In this document: in pieces, positions 14,794 to 23,801 of the stretch
Layout: each line of letters opens with the position of its first letter
Numbering within the stretch: the first letter of the stretch is position 1
DNA from: CAZGWE01 sp964529405
Lineage (GTDB): Bacteria > Patescibacteriota > UBA1384 > XYA2-FULL-43-10 > 1-14-0-10-43-13
Direction: 5' to 3'
NCBI GenBank assembly: GCA_964529405.1
Contig: CAZGWE010000004.1
Span: 21,844-85,843 of the forward strand
DNA: 64,000 nt
Notes under the pieces: model-generated
The model's database searches: none
What the model was told of the DNA's origin: nothing
Seen by the model: the letters and a program-made list of their open reading frames with translations, nothing else
Position numbers and translations under genes: made by a program

Positions 14794-14828
14794 AAATCCT
14801 CTTTTTCCTAATGATTATCTATGGTAAA

Positions 14829-14857
14829 ATTATAAGAGAGAATGCCGGATGACGCAA
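14829..14857 (-). promoter_or_regulatory. Promoter of the PspC/LiaF-like pair
   Basis: On the minus strand, TTGCGT (14852-14857), a 17-base spacer and TATAAT (14829-14834). A plus-strand extended -10 (TGGTAAAAT, 14822-14830) overlaps it and may serve the DUF4012 gene. Confidence 0.5.
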
Positions 14858-14883
14858 GTTTAAGGTTCTAAAATGGAGAGCCG

Positions 14884-17124
14884 GTGGAAGAGAGGGATGA
14901 ACTGGAGACAAAAAATAGGGGAATTGGAACGGCGTCCGAAAGCATCGGGATTGTTTATGAAATTGATGAAGGTTTACGGATTCCCTCCGATGAAGACCTG
15001 GCCCCCCGGCAGAAAAAGTCAAATCTGATTAAACCCGTTCCGGTTATTGTCCGCCTATCTGTCGCCAAAAAAACAAAACACCCGTCTCTGTTGAAAAAAA
15101 TTAAAAGTTCGAGTTGCCGGTTCAAGTCCGGGCTAAAATGCCGTTATCGCAGCTTGGCTAACCGGCTCTTTGCCTCGGCAAATTTGTGTTTAAAAGCGGT
15201 TGACCATGCTAAACTAAGCATTGCGCCGGTATTAATGGTTGTCCTGGTCGTCTTTACTTTCATCAGGGCGGCGGAAGCAAAAAATAATCTTGAAGCGTTG
15301 GCTGCCGGTGTTCAGTCGCACTTGAACGGCGCTTTCAATCAAATCGAGAATGGGAACCTGGAAAAGGCGCTTAACGAGGCCAATGAGGCCAAAGACGACA
15401 TTGCCAAGTTAAAGCTGCTGGTGCAATCATGGGGACAGGACTTGGAATATTTAAGATATGTTCCCAATAACCGTTCTTCTTTAGTGGCGTCGGAGAGAAT
15501 GCTTGACAGCGTTTATACTGTTCTGGGCACAATGGAGACTTTGAGTAACGGCTTGGTGCAGGCCAGAAACGACCAGTCCCTCACTTTGGCTGCCGGTCCC
15601 GAAGGCATTAACTCGCTTGACCTGATTAGGTTAAAAGGCGTGCTTGAGAAGCTTTTAGATCGGAGCCGGACAAATCTTTTGGAAAGCAGGAGCAACTTGA
15701 TGCTAGCTCAAGACAACCTGCCAAAAAATTTACAACCTGACAACAAAAAAGCCATTGCTGTTATTGATAAAACGCTTGTGGCCATCCAAAATAGCAGCGA
15801 ATTGATTTTGAATCTGTTCGGATGGTTAACCGACGAGTCCGATGACGGCAAAAACATTCTGGTCCTCTTTCAAAATAATACGGAACTGCGCGGTAGCGGC
15901 GGGTTTATTGGTTCGTTTGCGGTGGCCCGCTTTGAGGCCGGCAGCCTGAAGGGGCTTGATTTTGAAACTAATATTTACAAACTTGACAAAGAGTTTATGG
16001 CCCAGACCCGGGTTTCTCCGCCCGACGACCTGTCGCCACTCTCCGGCCAAGCCTGGGCGATGAGAGATTCCAATTGGGCGGTTGACGGGCCGGAAGCTTT
16101 TGCCAAGGTGGCCGAGTTTTACAAATTGGAAACGGGCAAAGAAGCGGACGGTGTTGTGGCTCTGGACACAACCTTGTTTACAGACCTGTTGAAAATTACC
16201 GGCCCCATAGATGTGCCGGAATTTGGAAAAGCTATCGGAGCTGATAATTTTCTGTCCGATGTCCAGTACGAAGTGGAAAAGGGCTATTTTGAGCGTGCCG
16301 GCAATAAAGAAGAAAACGAACCCAAAAAGATTCTCTCGACTATGATGCCAAGGTTTATCAACCGGATCTCCGAGTCATTTTCCGATAAAGAAAAACTACC
16401 GCAAATATTGGGCACTCTCGGCCGGATGCTGTCGCAAAAGCACCTTTTGTTCTATGCCAAAGACCAGGACCTGCAAGGGAAAATCGAAGCTAACAATTTG
16501 GCGGGCAGTGTCGGCCATAAAATAACTGATTATCTTTTTGTCCACAATTCCAATGTAGGCGGGATGAAGAGCAGCCTTAATGTCAAGGAGTCCCTGAAGC
16601 AAACGGTTAATATCAAATCTGACGGGACGGTGCAAAGCCAGCTCGAAATCAGCCGTGAGCACCAGGGCAGCGGCGAGTGGCCGGATGGCATTAACAAAAA
16701 TCTGGTTCGCGTCTTAGTGCCGCAGAACTCTTCGATGAATAAATTTTCCCCTCTTGAGGGTAATTTTTGGCCGCTATATGACAGCAAGCTAGCCGGAAAG
16801 GACATCTTTCGTTTGGTTGAAGAGGCCGGAAAGGCCGAAGCGGTTTTTTGGCAAAACACTGAACCGGGCAAAAAATCAAAGTCAACGATTGACTATCGTT
16901 CCAACTACAGCGTTGATGCGACCGGCCATGAGTTTAATTACCGGCTCTATGTCCAAAAACAGCCCGGCACCTTGGGCGACGATTTTGAATTGGAAGTTAA
17001 CTATCCCAAAGGCTACAAACCAGCTAATGTCAAAAATTACGACTACATAAACCGCAAAATTGTCATCAAACAGTTTCTAACCAGCGACAAGGAGTTCTCA
17101 ATCAGGTTTGAAAGATCTAAATAA
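14884..17124 (+). CDS. DUF4012 domain protein, membrane-anchored
   Basis: 746 residues. A basic cytoplasmic region of about 115 residues precedes one membrane helix (APVLMVVLVVFTFI), so most of the chain would be outside. The large C-terminal part has the features of DUF4012: VLFQNNTELRGSGGFIGSFAV, SNWAVDGPEAFAKVAEFYKLETG, VDGVVALDTTLFTDLLKITGPIDV, and a late beta-rich section. The 'NNTELR..GGFIGS' stretch is also typical of LytR-Cps2A-Psr-associated relatives, so cell-envelope assembly is a reasonable guess, no more. Start GTG 14884 has GGAGAG upstream; the frame has no earlier ATG. Confidence 0.8.
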   Translation: MEERDELETKNRGIGTASESIGIVYEIDEGLRIPSDEDLAPRQKKSNLIKPVPVIVRLSVAKKTKHPSLLKKIKSSSCRFKSGLKCRYRSLANRLFASANLCLKAVDHAKLSIAPVLMVVLVVFTFIRAAEAKNNLEALAAGVQSHLNGAFNQIENGNLEKALNEANEAKDDIAKLKLLVQSWGQDLEYLRYVPNNRSSLVASERMLDSVYTVLGTMETLSNGLVQARNDQSLTLAAGPEGINSLDLIRLKGVLEKLLDRSRTNLLESRSNLMLAQDNLPKNLQPDNKKAIAVIDKTLVAIQNSSELILNLFGWLTDESDDGKNILVLFQNNTELRGSGGFIGSFAVARFEAGSLKGLDFETNIYKLDKEFMAQTRVSPPDDLSPLSGQAWAMRDSNWAVDGPEAFAKVAEFYKLETGKEADGVVALDTTLFTDLLKITGPIDVPEFGKAIGADNFLSDVQYEVEKGYFERAGNKEENEPKKILSTMMPRFINRISESFSDKEKLPQILGTLGRMLSQKHLLFYAKDQDLQGKIEANNLAGSVGHKITDYLFVHNSNVGGMKSSLNVKESLKQTVNIKSDGTVQSQLEISREHQGSGEWPDGINKNLVRVLVPQNSSMNKFSPLEGNFWPLYDSKLAGKDIFRLVEEAGKAEAVFWQNTEPGKKSKSTIDYRSNYSVDATGHEFNYRLYVQKQPGTLGDDFELEVNYPKGYKPANVKNYDYINRKIVIKQFLTSDKEFSIRFERSK

Positions 17125-17188
17125 TCTATCTGTTTTTGGTCAAATATGTAGATGAATCGAGATAAAATAGTTCTATACGTTTTTGCCC

Positions 17189-17217
17189 TTGACCCAGGGT
17201 TTGTCTTATGTTACGAT
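17189..17217 (+). promoter_or_regulatory. Promoter of the 56-residue coiled-coil gene
   Basis: TTGACC (17189-17194), a 17-base spacer and TACGAT (17212-17217), 41 bases before the ATG. Confidence 0.6.
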
Positions 17218-17258
17218 ACCTATCGCAAATGCTGCCAGAAACGGAAAGGAGGTGTACG

Positions 17259-17429
17259 ATGAAGAGCAGCATGGGTAGGCTGCTTGAGCAAAACCACGAG
17301 CTCTTGGAGCTTGTGGATCGTCTCAAGCGAGAGATCCGAGCATTGAAGAGCGGGTCCACCAAGACGGATCGCTCTGTCAAGAAGGTGTTGTTCCCCAGCT
17401 ATCTCCGGGCTCCCGGCGGTAGCGCGTGA
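17259..17429 (+). CDS. Small unknown coiled-coil protein
   Basis: 56 residues. The first half (MGRLLEQNHELLELVDRLKREIRAL) has leucines at heptad spacing and should form a coiled coil; the rest is basic and ends GGSA. No family recognised. AAAGGAGGTG at 17246-17254, the best ribosome site in the window, lies four to five bases before the ATG and excludes the in-frame upstream ATG at 17208. The gene has its own promoter and a strong terminator, so it is a separate short transcript. Composition is more GC-rich than that of the housekeeping genes around it. Confidence 0.68.
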   Translation: MKSSMGRLLEQNHELLELVDRLKREIRALKSGSTKTDRSVKKVLFPSYLRAPGGSA

Positions 17430-17485
17430 GGTCTCATGACTAAATCTCAGGCCATGCCGCATAAGCGGAATGGCCAAGCCCCACC

Positions 17486-17525
17486 GGGCGCTATGGTCCA
17501 CCCAAGACCAGGCGCCCATTTTTTA
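17486..17525 (+). terminator. Terminator of the coiled-coil gene
   Basis: GGGCGC (17486-17491) pairs with GCGCCC (17512-17517). Inside, TGGTC pairs with GACCA. Then come A and six T. Confidence 0.8.
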
Positions 17526-17580
17526 TTGAAAATTTCGCATCTTCCCAAAAGGCGAAAGATCGTATTGCGGGAGATACGGA

Positions 17581-17618
17581 CCAGGCGAAAGATGGCGTCA
17601 AAAAAAAGTTCGCCTGGC
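17581..17618. repeat. Inverted repeat downstream of the 197-residue minus-strand gene
   Basis: CCAGGCGAA (17581-17589) and TTCGCCTGG (17610-17618) are exact inverted repeats around a loop that holds eight A on the plus strand. On the minus strand the T run falls inside the loop, so it is an unusual terminator if it is one. Confidence 0.45.
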
Positions 17619-17630
17619 CGTTACGGTACT

Positions 17631-18224
17631 TCAGGTACGTCTGCTACGTCGGTATCCGCCGCGTTTCGGCGGGTAGAAGGTTGCCTCCCCATAGGTGGGT
17701 ACGCTCTTCTTCGGGATTGCATCCGGATCGATCTTGACCAGTTTGCGCATCCGCTCATGGCGGATCTCGGCGAACCACACGAGAGAAGTGGCGGCGATCG
17801 GGTAGACGGAATCCCGACCGACATCCCAGACGCGAGGGAGATCACGGGCGAAGTTGAAGTCGCCCGACGCCGTTCTGGGCAGCAAGAACGCTGTCCAGAT
17901 GATCGGTCCGGGACAATACGTGTCGCCGACCGGATCCAGCAATTGGACCTTCACGCAGGTGAAGGGAAGGACTTCGACGGCAAGCCGCTTCTCTGCGGTG
18001 AACTCGAGGAGGGTGTAAACGTTACACTCCTTGAGTTCGCAGTTGAAGTCGCCATCACTCCCGGTACTCATGGCAGCCTGGCGGAGCAGAAATGCCCCCG
18101 GTGTTGCCGAGCCAATAGCGATTCGATGCCCAACTGCGTAAACAAGAAACCCTTCGCCAGTGATGTCGGCGAGAAGAGTTCCGTCTACCGTTTCGATTCG
18201 CGGACATTTGGGGTCCTGTCCCAT
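17631..18224 (-). CDS. Unknown protein of 197 residues
   Basis: Starts MGQDPKCPRIETVDGTLLAD; contains four cysteines, a hydrophobic stretch GPIIWTAFLLP, mostly predicted beta structure and a basic end (PPKRGGYRRSRRT). I recognise no family or catalytic motif. AGGAGG lies seven bases before the ATG. A consensus promoter (18353-18380) and a 120-base leader with a hairpin (18255-18296) precede it. The opposite strand carries a longer open frame without such signals, which I regard as the shadow. It is another isolated, GC-rich accessory gene, placed between the DUF4012 and gyrB units. Confidence 0.66.
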   Translation of the reverse strand: MGQDPKCPRIETVDGTLLADITGEGFLVYAVGHRIAIGSATPGAFLLRQAAMSTGSDGDFNCELKECNVYTLLEFTAEKRLAVEVLPFTCVKVQLLDPVGDTYCPGPIIWTAFLLPRTASGDFNFARDLPRVWDVGRDSVYPIAATSLVWFAEIRHERMRKLVKIDPDAIPKKSVPTYGEATFYPPKRGGYRRSRRT

Positions 18225-18254
18225 TCAACTTCCTCCTATTGTGATTTGCCGTTA

Positions 18255-18296
18255 CCGGCTGTTTAAATACAAATATTGTACACAAACAGCCGCCGG
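18255..18296 (-). promoter_or_regulatory. Leader hairpin of the 197-residue gene
   Basis: GGCTGTTT and AAACAGCC, with flanking CCGG bases, form a stem about 30 bases before the ribosome site on the minus-strand transcript. No T run follows. Possible translational or stability control. Confidence 0.4.
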
Positions 18297-18352
18297 CAAA
18301 ACCGTAATAGAGTTTTGATTTGGAGTGCGCTTGCACATCGGGCTTGTTCATT

Positions 18353-18380
18353 ATTATACTTCTGATTTTCGTGTTGTCAA
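18353..18380 (-). promoter_or_regulatory. Consensus promoter of the 197-residue gene
   Basis: On the minus strand, exact TTGACA (18375-18380), a 16-base spacer and exact TATAAT (18353-18358). Confidence 0.65.
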
Positions 18381-18404
18381 GCAGAAAATTTAATTTTCTA
18401 ACGG

Positions 18405-18433
18405 TTGCATTGATCAAGCTTGCGTGATAAAAT
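18405..18433 (+). promoter_or_regulatory. Promoter of gyrB
   Basis: TTGCAT (18405-18410), a 17-base spacer and TAAAAT (18428-18433) with an extended TGA, 71 bases before the gyrB ATG. Confidence 0.6.
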
Positions 18434-18504
18434 GTTAAGTGGATAAGAGGAATAAACATCCTTTTTTCTTTATTGATATTGAGAAATAGTTTAAGGCAAA
18501 TTTG

Positions 18505-20616
18505 ATGTCAGAAAATGAGAATCTCACCAAAGTAACCGACACTTACGATGCGTCGAAAATTACCGTTCTCGAGGGTCTTGCGCCGGTTAGGAAGCGTCCG
18601 GGCATGTATATCGGTGGAACCGGCTTGGATGGCCTTCATCATCTGGTTTGGGAAATTGTTGATAATGCCATTGACGAAGCCATGGCCGGTTTTTGCACCG
18701 GGGTTGTTATTACTATTAATAATGACGGTTCAGTTTCAGTCGATGATAACGGTCGCGGCATTCCGGTTGATAAGCACAAAGCAACCGGCAAATCGGCACT
18801 TGAGACAATTTTGACTACCCTGCACGCCGGAGGTAAATTTGGCGATGGCGGCTACAAAGTTTCCGGCGGTTTGCATGGCGTGGGCGCTTCGGTTGTCAAT
18901 GCTTTAAGTGTTTGGGTCAAGGCCGAGGTCAAGCGCGATGACAAACTTTATTTCCAGGAATTTGAGAAGGGGGTGGCCAAAACCGACGTTAAGGCGGTTG
19001 GAAAAGCAGACGGCACCGGCACAAAGATTACCTTCCTGCCCGACCCGGAAATATTTTCTAACACCGAGTTCTCGTTTAGTACTATCTTGACCCACTGTCG
19101 CCAGCAAGCCTATCTGACTAAGGGAGTGATGATAATAGTGAGGGATGAGAGAGATTCTAAAACCAAAAGCCAAGACTTCAAAAAGCAAAATTCAGATTCT
19201 AAAACCGAGACAGAGAATAGCGGCGGCGAAGCCGGGGAAGAAGCAGGGAAGATTCTCGAAGAGAATGACGACGAAGTCCGGACCGGGCGGGGCAATTTAG
19301 CCGGAGAGGGCGAAGGGAATCAAGAGAGGGTTGGCAAACAGGAATACTCTTTCTATTTTGAAGGAGGTATCGCTTCTTATGTGCGCCACATCAATAAAAA
19401 CCGCGAACCGCTCAACAATCCCCCGATGTATATAGAAAAGGAACAAAGCAATGTTAATGTTGAAATCGCCCTGGCTTACACCGACGATTTCAAGGAGCAC
19501 GTTTACTCCTTTGCTAACAACATTTTTACGCCGGAGGGCGGAACCCATCTGACGGGTTTCAGGACTGCCTTGACGCGTGTTGTCAATATTTATGCCCTTA
19601 AGAATAATTTAATAAAAGGAACAGCCCTGACTGGCGAGGATGTCCGGGAAGGTTTAACGGCCGTCATCTCCGTTAAACTGCGCGACCCTCAATTTGAGGG
19701 TCAAACCAAGGCCAAACTTGGCAATACGGAGGTGAGGACAATTGTTGATTCGGTCACCGGCGAGGCCTTGACGATTTATCTAGAAGAAAATCCCAATGAA
19801 GCCAGAAAAATTATCGACAAATGTTCGCTCTCGGCCCGAGCCAGGCTTGCGGCCAAAGCGGCCAGGGACACAATCATTCGTAAAGGCGCGCTTGACGGCA
19901 TGACTCTGCCGGGCAAATTAGCCGATTGCTCAACCAAAGACCCGAAGCGAACGGAAATGTATATCGTCGAGGGCGACTCGGCCGGCGGTTCCGCCAAACA
20001 GGGCAGGGACCGGTCGTTCCAGGCAATTTTGCCTTTGCGCGGTAAAATTTTAAATGTTGAAAGGGCCAGGCTTGACCGGATGCTCTCATCCGATGAGATT
20101 AAAGCCCTAATTGTTGCTTTGGGTATTGGCATCGGGGAAGAAATTAATTATGCCAAATTGCGTTACGATCGGATTATTATTATGACTGATGCCGATGTTG
20201 ACGGCGCCCACATTCGAACACTTCTCTTAACCTTTTTCTTCAGGAACTTTCCCGATCTTCTTGGCGACGGCCACATTTATATTGCCCAACCGCCGCTTTT
20301 TTCCATCTCTAAAGGCAAAGATAAATATTGGGTCTATTCCGATGCAGAGCGCGATGAAATTGTCCGCCGGATTAAAAAAGGTAAAACCGATAGCGCCGGC
20401 ATCTCGATACAACGCTACAAAGGTCTGGGCGAAATGAATCCGACGCAGCTTTGGGACACGACCATGAACCCGGAGAATCGGATCTTGTGGCGCGTGACAA
20501 TAGATGATGCCGAGAAAGCCGATGAAGTTTTTACTATGCTAATGGGCGACCAGGTACCGCCAAGAAAAAAGTTTATCCAAACCAGGGCCAAAACAGTGCA
20601 GAATTTAGACGCCTAA
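18505..20616 (+). CDS. gyrB: DNA gyrase subunit B with a repeat-derived loop insertion
   Basis: 703 residues. GHKL ATPase domain: VLEGLAPVRKRPGMYIG, the NAIDEA region, DDNGRGIPVD, VSGGLHGVGASVVNAL. The transducer domain follows, then the Toprim domain with IVEGDSAGGSAKQGRDR and the metal-binding MTDADVDGAHIRTLL, and the GyrA-binding tail. With GyrA it introduces negative supercoils using ATP. Between MIIVRDERD and YSFYFEGGIASYV a charged insertion of about 60 residues replaces a short loop; its first third is encoded by eight 7-base repeats (19153-19208). ATG 18505 follows a TTG directly; the ribosome site is weak. gyrA follows after 29 bases. Confidence 0.96.
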   Translation: MSENENLTKVTDTYDASKITVLEGLAPVRKRPGMYIGGTGLDGLHHLVWEIVDNAIDEAMAGFCTGVVITINNDGSVSVDDNGRGIPVDKHKATGKSALETILTTLHAGGKFGDGGYKVSGGLHGVGASVVNALSVWVKAEVKRDDKLYFQEFEKGVAKTDVKAVGKADGTGTKITFLPDPEIFSNTEFSFSTILTHCRQQAYLTKGVMIIVRDERDSKTKSQDFKKQNSDSKTETENSGGEAGEEAGKILEENDDEVRTGRGNLAGEGEGNQERVGKQEYSFYFEGGIASYVRHINKNREPLNNPPMYIEKEQSNVNVEIALAYTDDFKEHVYSFANNIFTPEGGTHLTGFRTALTRVVNIYALKNNLIKGTALTGEDVREGLTAVISVKLRDPQFEGQTKAKLGNTEVRTIVDSVTGEALTIYLEENPNEARKIIDKCSLSARARLAAKAARDTIIRKGALDGMTLPGKLADCSTKDPKRTEMYIVEGDSAGGSAKQGRDRSFQAILPLRGKILNVERARLDRMLSSDEIKALIVALGIGIGEEINYAKLRYDRIIIMTDADVDGAHIRTLLLTFFFRNFPDLLGDGHIYIAQPPLFSISKGKDKYWVYSDAERDEIVRRIKKGKTDSAGISIQRYKGLGEMNPTQLWDTTMNPENRILWRVTIDDAEKADEVFTMLMGDQVPPRKKFIQTRAKTVQNLDA
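19153..19208. repeat. Heptamer repeat array inside gyrB
   Basis: Eight 7-base units in register: GATTCTA, AAACCAA, AAGCCAA, GACTTCA, AAAAGCA, AAATTCA, GATTCTA, AAACCGA. Units one and two return almost exactly as units seven and eight. The array is translated as part of a loop insertion. Confidence 0.65.
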
Positions 20617-20645
20617 CCATTTTAAATCACTTAGGGTTTTAAAAA

Positions 20646-23645
20646 ATGTCAGACGAAAACGAGAAAATTGAGGAAATAGCCGAGCCGGAGGCCGCGGAAA
20701 CTTATGACCCAAATATCGGCAGGCTAAAACCGCGCGATTTGACTGTGGAGATGGAGACCTCCTACCTTGATTATGCCATGAGCGTTATTGTTTCGCGGGC
20801 ACTTCCGGATGTCCGGGACGGTTTGAAGCCCGTCCACCGGCGCGTAATTTATGCTATGCATGATACCGGCTTGCGTCACAACGTTAAACATCGAAAATCG
20901 GCCAAGGTGGTTGGCGAGGTAATCGGCAACTACCACCCGCACGGCGATATTGCGGTTTATGATACCCTGGTCCGCATGGCCCAAGATTTTTCAATGCGCT
21001 ACCCGTTGGTTGACGGCCAGGGCAACTTCGGCTCAATGGACGGCGATTCAGCTGCTGCTATGCGATACACGGAGTGCCGCATGACCGCGCTTGCCGAAGA
21101 GATGGTTCTTGATATTGACAAAGATACTGTCAATTGGCAGGACAACTATGACGGTTCAACTCGGGAACCCCAAGTTTTGCCGGCTCGCGTACCGCAACTT
21201 TTGCTCAATGGCGCCATGGGCATTGCCGTCGGTATGGCAACAAATATCCCGCCCCACAATTTGAGAGAACTGTGTGAAGGTGTCATACACGTCGTTGATA
21301 ATCCTAACGCAACGATTGACGAAGTGATGAAATTTATCAAAGGCCCCGATTTTCCGACCGGCGGCAACATCTACAATATTGATGACATTAAAACGGCTTA
21401 TGCGACAGGCAAGGGCAAAATTTTGATGCGGGCTAAGGCCGATATCGAAGAAACCAAGAGAGGTTTTCGCATTATTATCACGGAAATTCCTTTTCAGGTT
21501 AATAAAGCCAGCATGATCGAAAAGATGGCTGAATTGGTTAAGAATAAGCGGCTTGACGGGATTTCCGATCTGCGCGATGAATCGGACCGTCACGGCGTCC
21601 GGGTCGTCATCGAGCTGAAACCCAATTCTTATCCCAAGAAAGTCTTGAATAAGCTCTTTGAGCTGACACAGATGCAGACTGCTTTTCATGTCAATCTTTT
21701 GGCGTTGACTCCCGACCTTGAACCGAGAGTAATGACACTGATTGACGTTTGCCGTTTCTATATAGAGCATCGCAAGGAAGTTATTAAGAGACGCTCCGAG
21801 TATGAGTTGAAAAAAGCTAAAGAGAGGGCTCATATCCTGGAAGGCTTAAAGATTGCCTTGGATAACATTGATGAAGTTATCAATACCATCAGGGCCTCCG
21901 AAAATCGCGAAGCAGCGCAGAAGAACTTAATGCAGAAATTTAATCTCTCCGATCTTCAAGCCGGCGCCATTCTTGATATGCGCCTTTCCGCCCTAGCCGC
22001 CCTTGAGAGAAAACGGGTTGAAGAAGAGTATGAAGAAGTATTACGAACTATTGCCTATCTTGAAGATCTTCTGGTCCATCCGGAAAAAATTCTTGGCGTG
22101 ATCAAGAAAGATTTACAAGAAGTGGCCGATAAGTACGGCGATAAACGCCGGACAACAATCGTTCCCGGGGTTCTGGGCGAATTTAAAGCCGAGGATTTGA
22201 TTCCCGATGAACAGGTTATTGTCTCGTTATCACGAAGCAATTATGTCAAGCGCCAAGAGGTTGATACCTATAAAAAGCAGATTCGGGGCGGTGTTGGCGT
22301 GGTTGGTATGGCAACCAAAGAGGACGATATAATAGACTATCTGTCTTGTGCCAACACCCACGACGATATCTATTTCTTCACGGATCGCGGCCGGGTTTTT
22401 AAGAGCAAGGTTTACGAATTGCCCGCAACTTCAAGGTTGTCGAAAGGTACTCCGATTGTCAATATCATACAAATTATGCCAAAAGAAAAAGTAACGGCGA
22501 TTTTGACGGTGCCAAAGGGTAAAAACAACAACCATTTCTTCATTATGGGAACCCGGGACGGCCAGATCAAAAAAACAGAAATAGAAAAGTATGACAACAT
22601 AAGAAAAACCGGCATTATTGCCATCGGTTTAAAAGGTAATGATGAGCTCAAATGGGTGAAAACTTCAACGGGTAATGATGTCATAGTTGAAGTTTCGGAA
22701 AAAGGCCAAGCCATCTGTTACCATGAAGTCGAAGTCAGGTCGATGGGCCGGAGCGCGTCCGGAGTGACCGGCATGAGGCTTAAGAAAGACGACAAGGTTA
22801 TGGCACTGGATATTGTTAGCCCGCAGCAGTATGTTTTTGATGAGAATGAAAAAAATATCCAAAAAGGCCCCGATATGCTGGTTGTTCTTGAAAACGGTTT
22901 TGGCAAGAGGACCAAGCTGGGCTATTTTCATCTCCAAAAACGCGGCGGCTACGGCATAAGGGCGGCCAATTGTACCGAAAAAACGGGCAACCTGATTGGT
23001 ATGAATATATCATACAGTGATGCCGGCGATGTTGTTCTTGCTTCGCAAAAAGGTCAATTTATTCGGATGGAGATGAAAAACATAAAACGGCTTGGCCGGG
23101 ATACGCAAGGCGTGACACTGATGAAATTGCGGTCGGGTGATGGGGTTGCTTCGGTGGCCCTGATTGTGGATGGCAAGGAGGACAATTTGGGTTCTGGTTC
23201 TGAAAATACAAGCGGAGGGCAGGACAGCACAAAAACCGGCCTTAAAGTAGAGCAAGCCGCTGCGGAAGGCGGAAAATCTGCCAAAATAACTCCGGAATCA
23301 GAAGGTGACAGGAGTCAAAACGAAGATGCGGGTTCCGACGCCGTCACCAGCGGGTTAAAAATCCATAGTTATGAAAAAGCCAAGATAGCCATAAATCTTG
23401 CTGACATATCGGGACGCCGCCACTCTTTATTAAATAAACCGGGCTCAAATCGAATTGAGCCGGAACAGCCGGCAGAAAAAGGCGAAGAGAGGGAAGCCCC
23501 CGATGCCAACCGGGCAAGTTCGCTCCACGTCCAGTCGTACAGCAATAACGTGATTGTTAATGGTGAAGAGGGTAGGGAGCAGCAAAAACCCCAGAACCCG
23601 CCCGTGACTAAAGACCCCGTCAATTATTGGGGCGGCAAAAAGTAA
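20646..23645 (+). CDS. gyrA: DNA gyrase subunit A with a long low-complexity tail
   Basis: 999 residues; GyrA is usually 800-880. The breakage-reunion domain has SYLDYAMSVIVSRALPDVRDGLKPVHRRV and the catalytic tyrosine Tyr141 in AAMRYTE. The C-terminal beta-pinwheel carries the GyrA box as QKRGGYG (consensus QRRGGKG), so the protein is gyrase and not topoisomerase IV. From about residue 850 the chain becomes rich in Ser, Gly, Glu and Asn with a few embedded beta segments. This extra part is not part of the normal domain and is probably disordered. The gene is directly downstream of gyrB. Confidence 0.96.
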   Translation: MSDENEKIEEIAEPEAAETYDPNIGRLKPRDLTVEMETSYLDYAMSVIVSRALPDVRDGLKPVHRRVIYAMHDTGLRHNVKHRKSAKVVGEVIGNYHPHGDIAVYDTLVRMAQDFSMRYPLVDGQGNFGSMDGDSAAAMRYTECRMTALAEEMVLDIDKDTVNWQDNYDGSTREPQVLPARVPQLLLNGAMGIAVGMATNIPPHNLRELCEGVIHVVDNPNATIDEVMKFIKGPDFPTGGNIYNIDDIKTAYATGKGKILMRAKADIEETKRGFRIIITEIPFQVNKASMIEKMAELVKNKRLDGISDLRDESDRHGVRVVIELKPNSYPKKVLNKLFELTQMQTAFHVNLLALTPDLEPRVMTLIDVCRFYIEHRKEVIKRRSEYELKKAKERAHILEGLKIALDNIDEVINTIRASENREAAQKNLMQKFNLSDLQAGAILDMRLSALAALERKRVEEEYEEVLRTIAYLEDLLVHPEKILGVIKKDLQEVADKYGDKRRTTIVPGVLGEFKAEDLIPDEQVIVSLSRSNYVKRQEVDTYKKQIRGGVGVVGMATKEDDIIDYLSCANTHDDIYFFTDRGRVFKSKVYELPATSRLSKGTPIVNIIQIMPKEKVTAILTVPKGKNNNHFFIMGTRDGQIKKTEIEKYDNIRKTGIIAIGLKGNDELKWVKTSTGNDVIVEVSEKGQAICYHEVEVRSMGRSASGVTGMRLKKDDKVMALDIVSPQQYVFDENEKNIQKGPDMLVVLENGFGKRTKLGYFHLQKRGGYGIRAANCTEKTGNLIGMNISYSDAGDVVLASQKGQFIRMEMKNIKRLGRDTQGVTLMKLRSGDGVASVALIVDGKEDNLGSGSENTSGGQDSTKTGLKVEQAAAEGGKSAKITPESEGDRSQNEDAGSDAVTSGLKIHSYEKAKIAINLADISGRRHSLLNKPGSNRIEPEQPAEKGEEREAPDANRASSLHVQSYSNNVIVNGEEGREQQKPQNPPVTKDPVNYWGGKK

Positions 23646-23709
23646 CGCTTTAAACCAAAAATTACCTTTTAATCACCTTAATACTTCTTTAATCCGCAGA
23701 TTCTCTGCC

Positions 23710-23738
23710 TTGCTTTTTCGTAAAAAAAATTGTATGAT
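23710..23738 (+). promoter_or_regulatory. Promoter of infB
   Basis: TTGCTT (23710-23715), a 17-base spacer and TATGAT (23733-23738). Confidence 0.5.
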
Positions 23739-23801
23739 AAAAAGATCTGATAATTTTTAGATATCCGGTTTGGGTGTTCCGATAAGCGAGTGATTTAGAT
23801 T

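Noticed and set aside
17436..18266. 276-codon open frame on the plus strand opposite the 197-residue gene
   Set aside because: It has no ribosome site or promoter, while the minus strand has a consensus promoter and AGGAGG; treated as a shadow.
21156..21833. 225-codon minus-strand frame inside gyrA
   Set aside because: Lies wholly within conserved GyrA coding sequence and has no start signals.
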